This document shows, one piece after another, positions 5,320 to 5,605 of a stretch of 5,605 nt of DNA. Source of the stretch: Thermomicrobiaceae bacterium (GTDB lineage Bacteria; Chloroflexota; Chloroflexia; Thermomicrobiales; Thermomicrobiaceae); assembly GCA_007122555.1 (NCBI GenBank), contig SKTL01000521.1:1-5605 (forward strand), written 5' to 3'. Positions within the stretch are counted from its first letter, which is position 1; each line of letters begins with the position of its first letter. A model generated the notes under the pieces. That model was not told the origin of the DNA and made no database searches. It worked only from the letters and a program-made list of their open reading frames with translations. Both the position numbers and the translations under genes were made by a program.

Positions 5320-5604
5320 CTACCAGCCCCGCCGCTCCAGTAGATCAGCTCCGAGGCGGCCGAGCAAGACCTGGTATTCCGCCGGGTTGTCCGGGTGGTG
5401 TTCGAACCGGGCGCGTTCAAAATATTGGACGAGCAGCCCGGTATCCGGATCTTCGAACTCCGCCGAGATCGGATAGCCGAAGAGCGCCAGCGACTCCCGG
5501 AACGAGACGCCGTCGTCACCGAAGTTGAGCCCGTGTGATTGCCAGTAGTCCAGGAATGGCCCGCAGACCCCCTGACTGGTGAGATCGAAGAACACGCAGT
5601 CGTC
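5320..5604 (-). CDS. C-terminal part of a secreted-type protein with Chloroflexota FGYPIS/YFERARFE motif (start outside window)
   Basis: The frame is open from the right edge to a TAG at 5322-5320, giving 94 visible residues. The GTG at 5595 is an internal valine, because the motif continues before it. The tail contains 'GPFLDYWQSHGL', 'FRESLALFGYPIS', 'LLVQYFERARFEHHP' and 'VLLGRLGADLL' in that order. From memory, this block recurs at the ends of many exported or cell-wall-associated proteins of Chloroflexota, often after an unrelated N-terminal domain. Its function is unknown and no catalytic residue can be named. Two cysteines are visible (before VFFD and in GVCGPF). Without the N-terminal part, neither the signal peptide nor the main domain can be stated. 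It lies upstream of the M24 gene on the same strand, with a 193-base gap holding a hairpin, so co-transcription is not evident. Confidence -1.
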   Translation of the reverse strand, partial: DDCVFFDLTSQGVCGPFLDYWQSHGLNFGDDGVSFRESLALFGYPISAEFEDPDTGLLVQYFERARFEHHPDNPAEYQVLLGRLGADLLERRGW

Positions 5605-5605
5605 G

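Overview
The window looks like chromosomal DNA from a GC-rich bacterium, most probably a Chloroflexota member of the Thermomicrobia/Sphaerobacter type. This is inferred from protein style, not from a marker gene. The clues are a Tat-exported lipoprotein substrate-binding protein with a very long Asp/Glu linker, a URO-D-like protein with a NWHDRE motif, and a secreted-protein tail with FGYPIS and VQYFERARFE motifs, which I associate with Chloroflexota exported proteins. I see no mobile element, CRISPR array, tRNA or rRNA.

Layout from left to right. At 3-332 (+) lies the C-terminal part of a DUF3237-like protein whose start is outside the window. At 333-666 is a non-coding stretch between two convergent genes, with a nested inverted repeat at its left end and a weak hairpin just past the URO-D-like stop. 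At 667-1683 (-) is a URO-D/MtaA-superfamily protein. At 1684-1979 is a divergent regulatory region with two well-formed sigma70-type promoters, each TTGACA-16 bp-TATAxx. Between them lie repeated TCGGC/GCCGA pentamers. At 1980-3755 (+) is a Tat lipoprotein of the SBP_bac_5 family, transcribed from the right-hand promoter. A perfect 15-bp bidirectional terminator at 3815-3848 separates it from a convergent M24 creatinase/Xaa-Pro-peptidase-like hydrolase at 3930-5126 (-). Upstream of that gene are a 9-bp-arm inverted repeat and a GC-rich hairpin. The window ends inside a fifth gene (5320-5604, -), a secreted-type protein C-terminus.

How the genes may work together (inference only). A solute-binding lipoprotein without permease genes in view, a URO-D-fold enzyme that may act on methyl groups, and a creatinase-like amidohydrolase could belong to one uptake-and-catabolism theme, for example small N-methylated or peptide-like compounds. 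The shared regulatory region links only the URO-D-like gene and the binding protein. The M24 gene has its own leader. I found no clearly new system. The most useful leads are the divergent promoter region, the altered metal-ligand positions in the M24 protein, and the altered putative zinc site in the URO-D-like protein.
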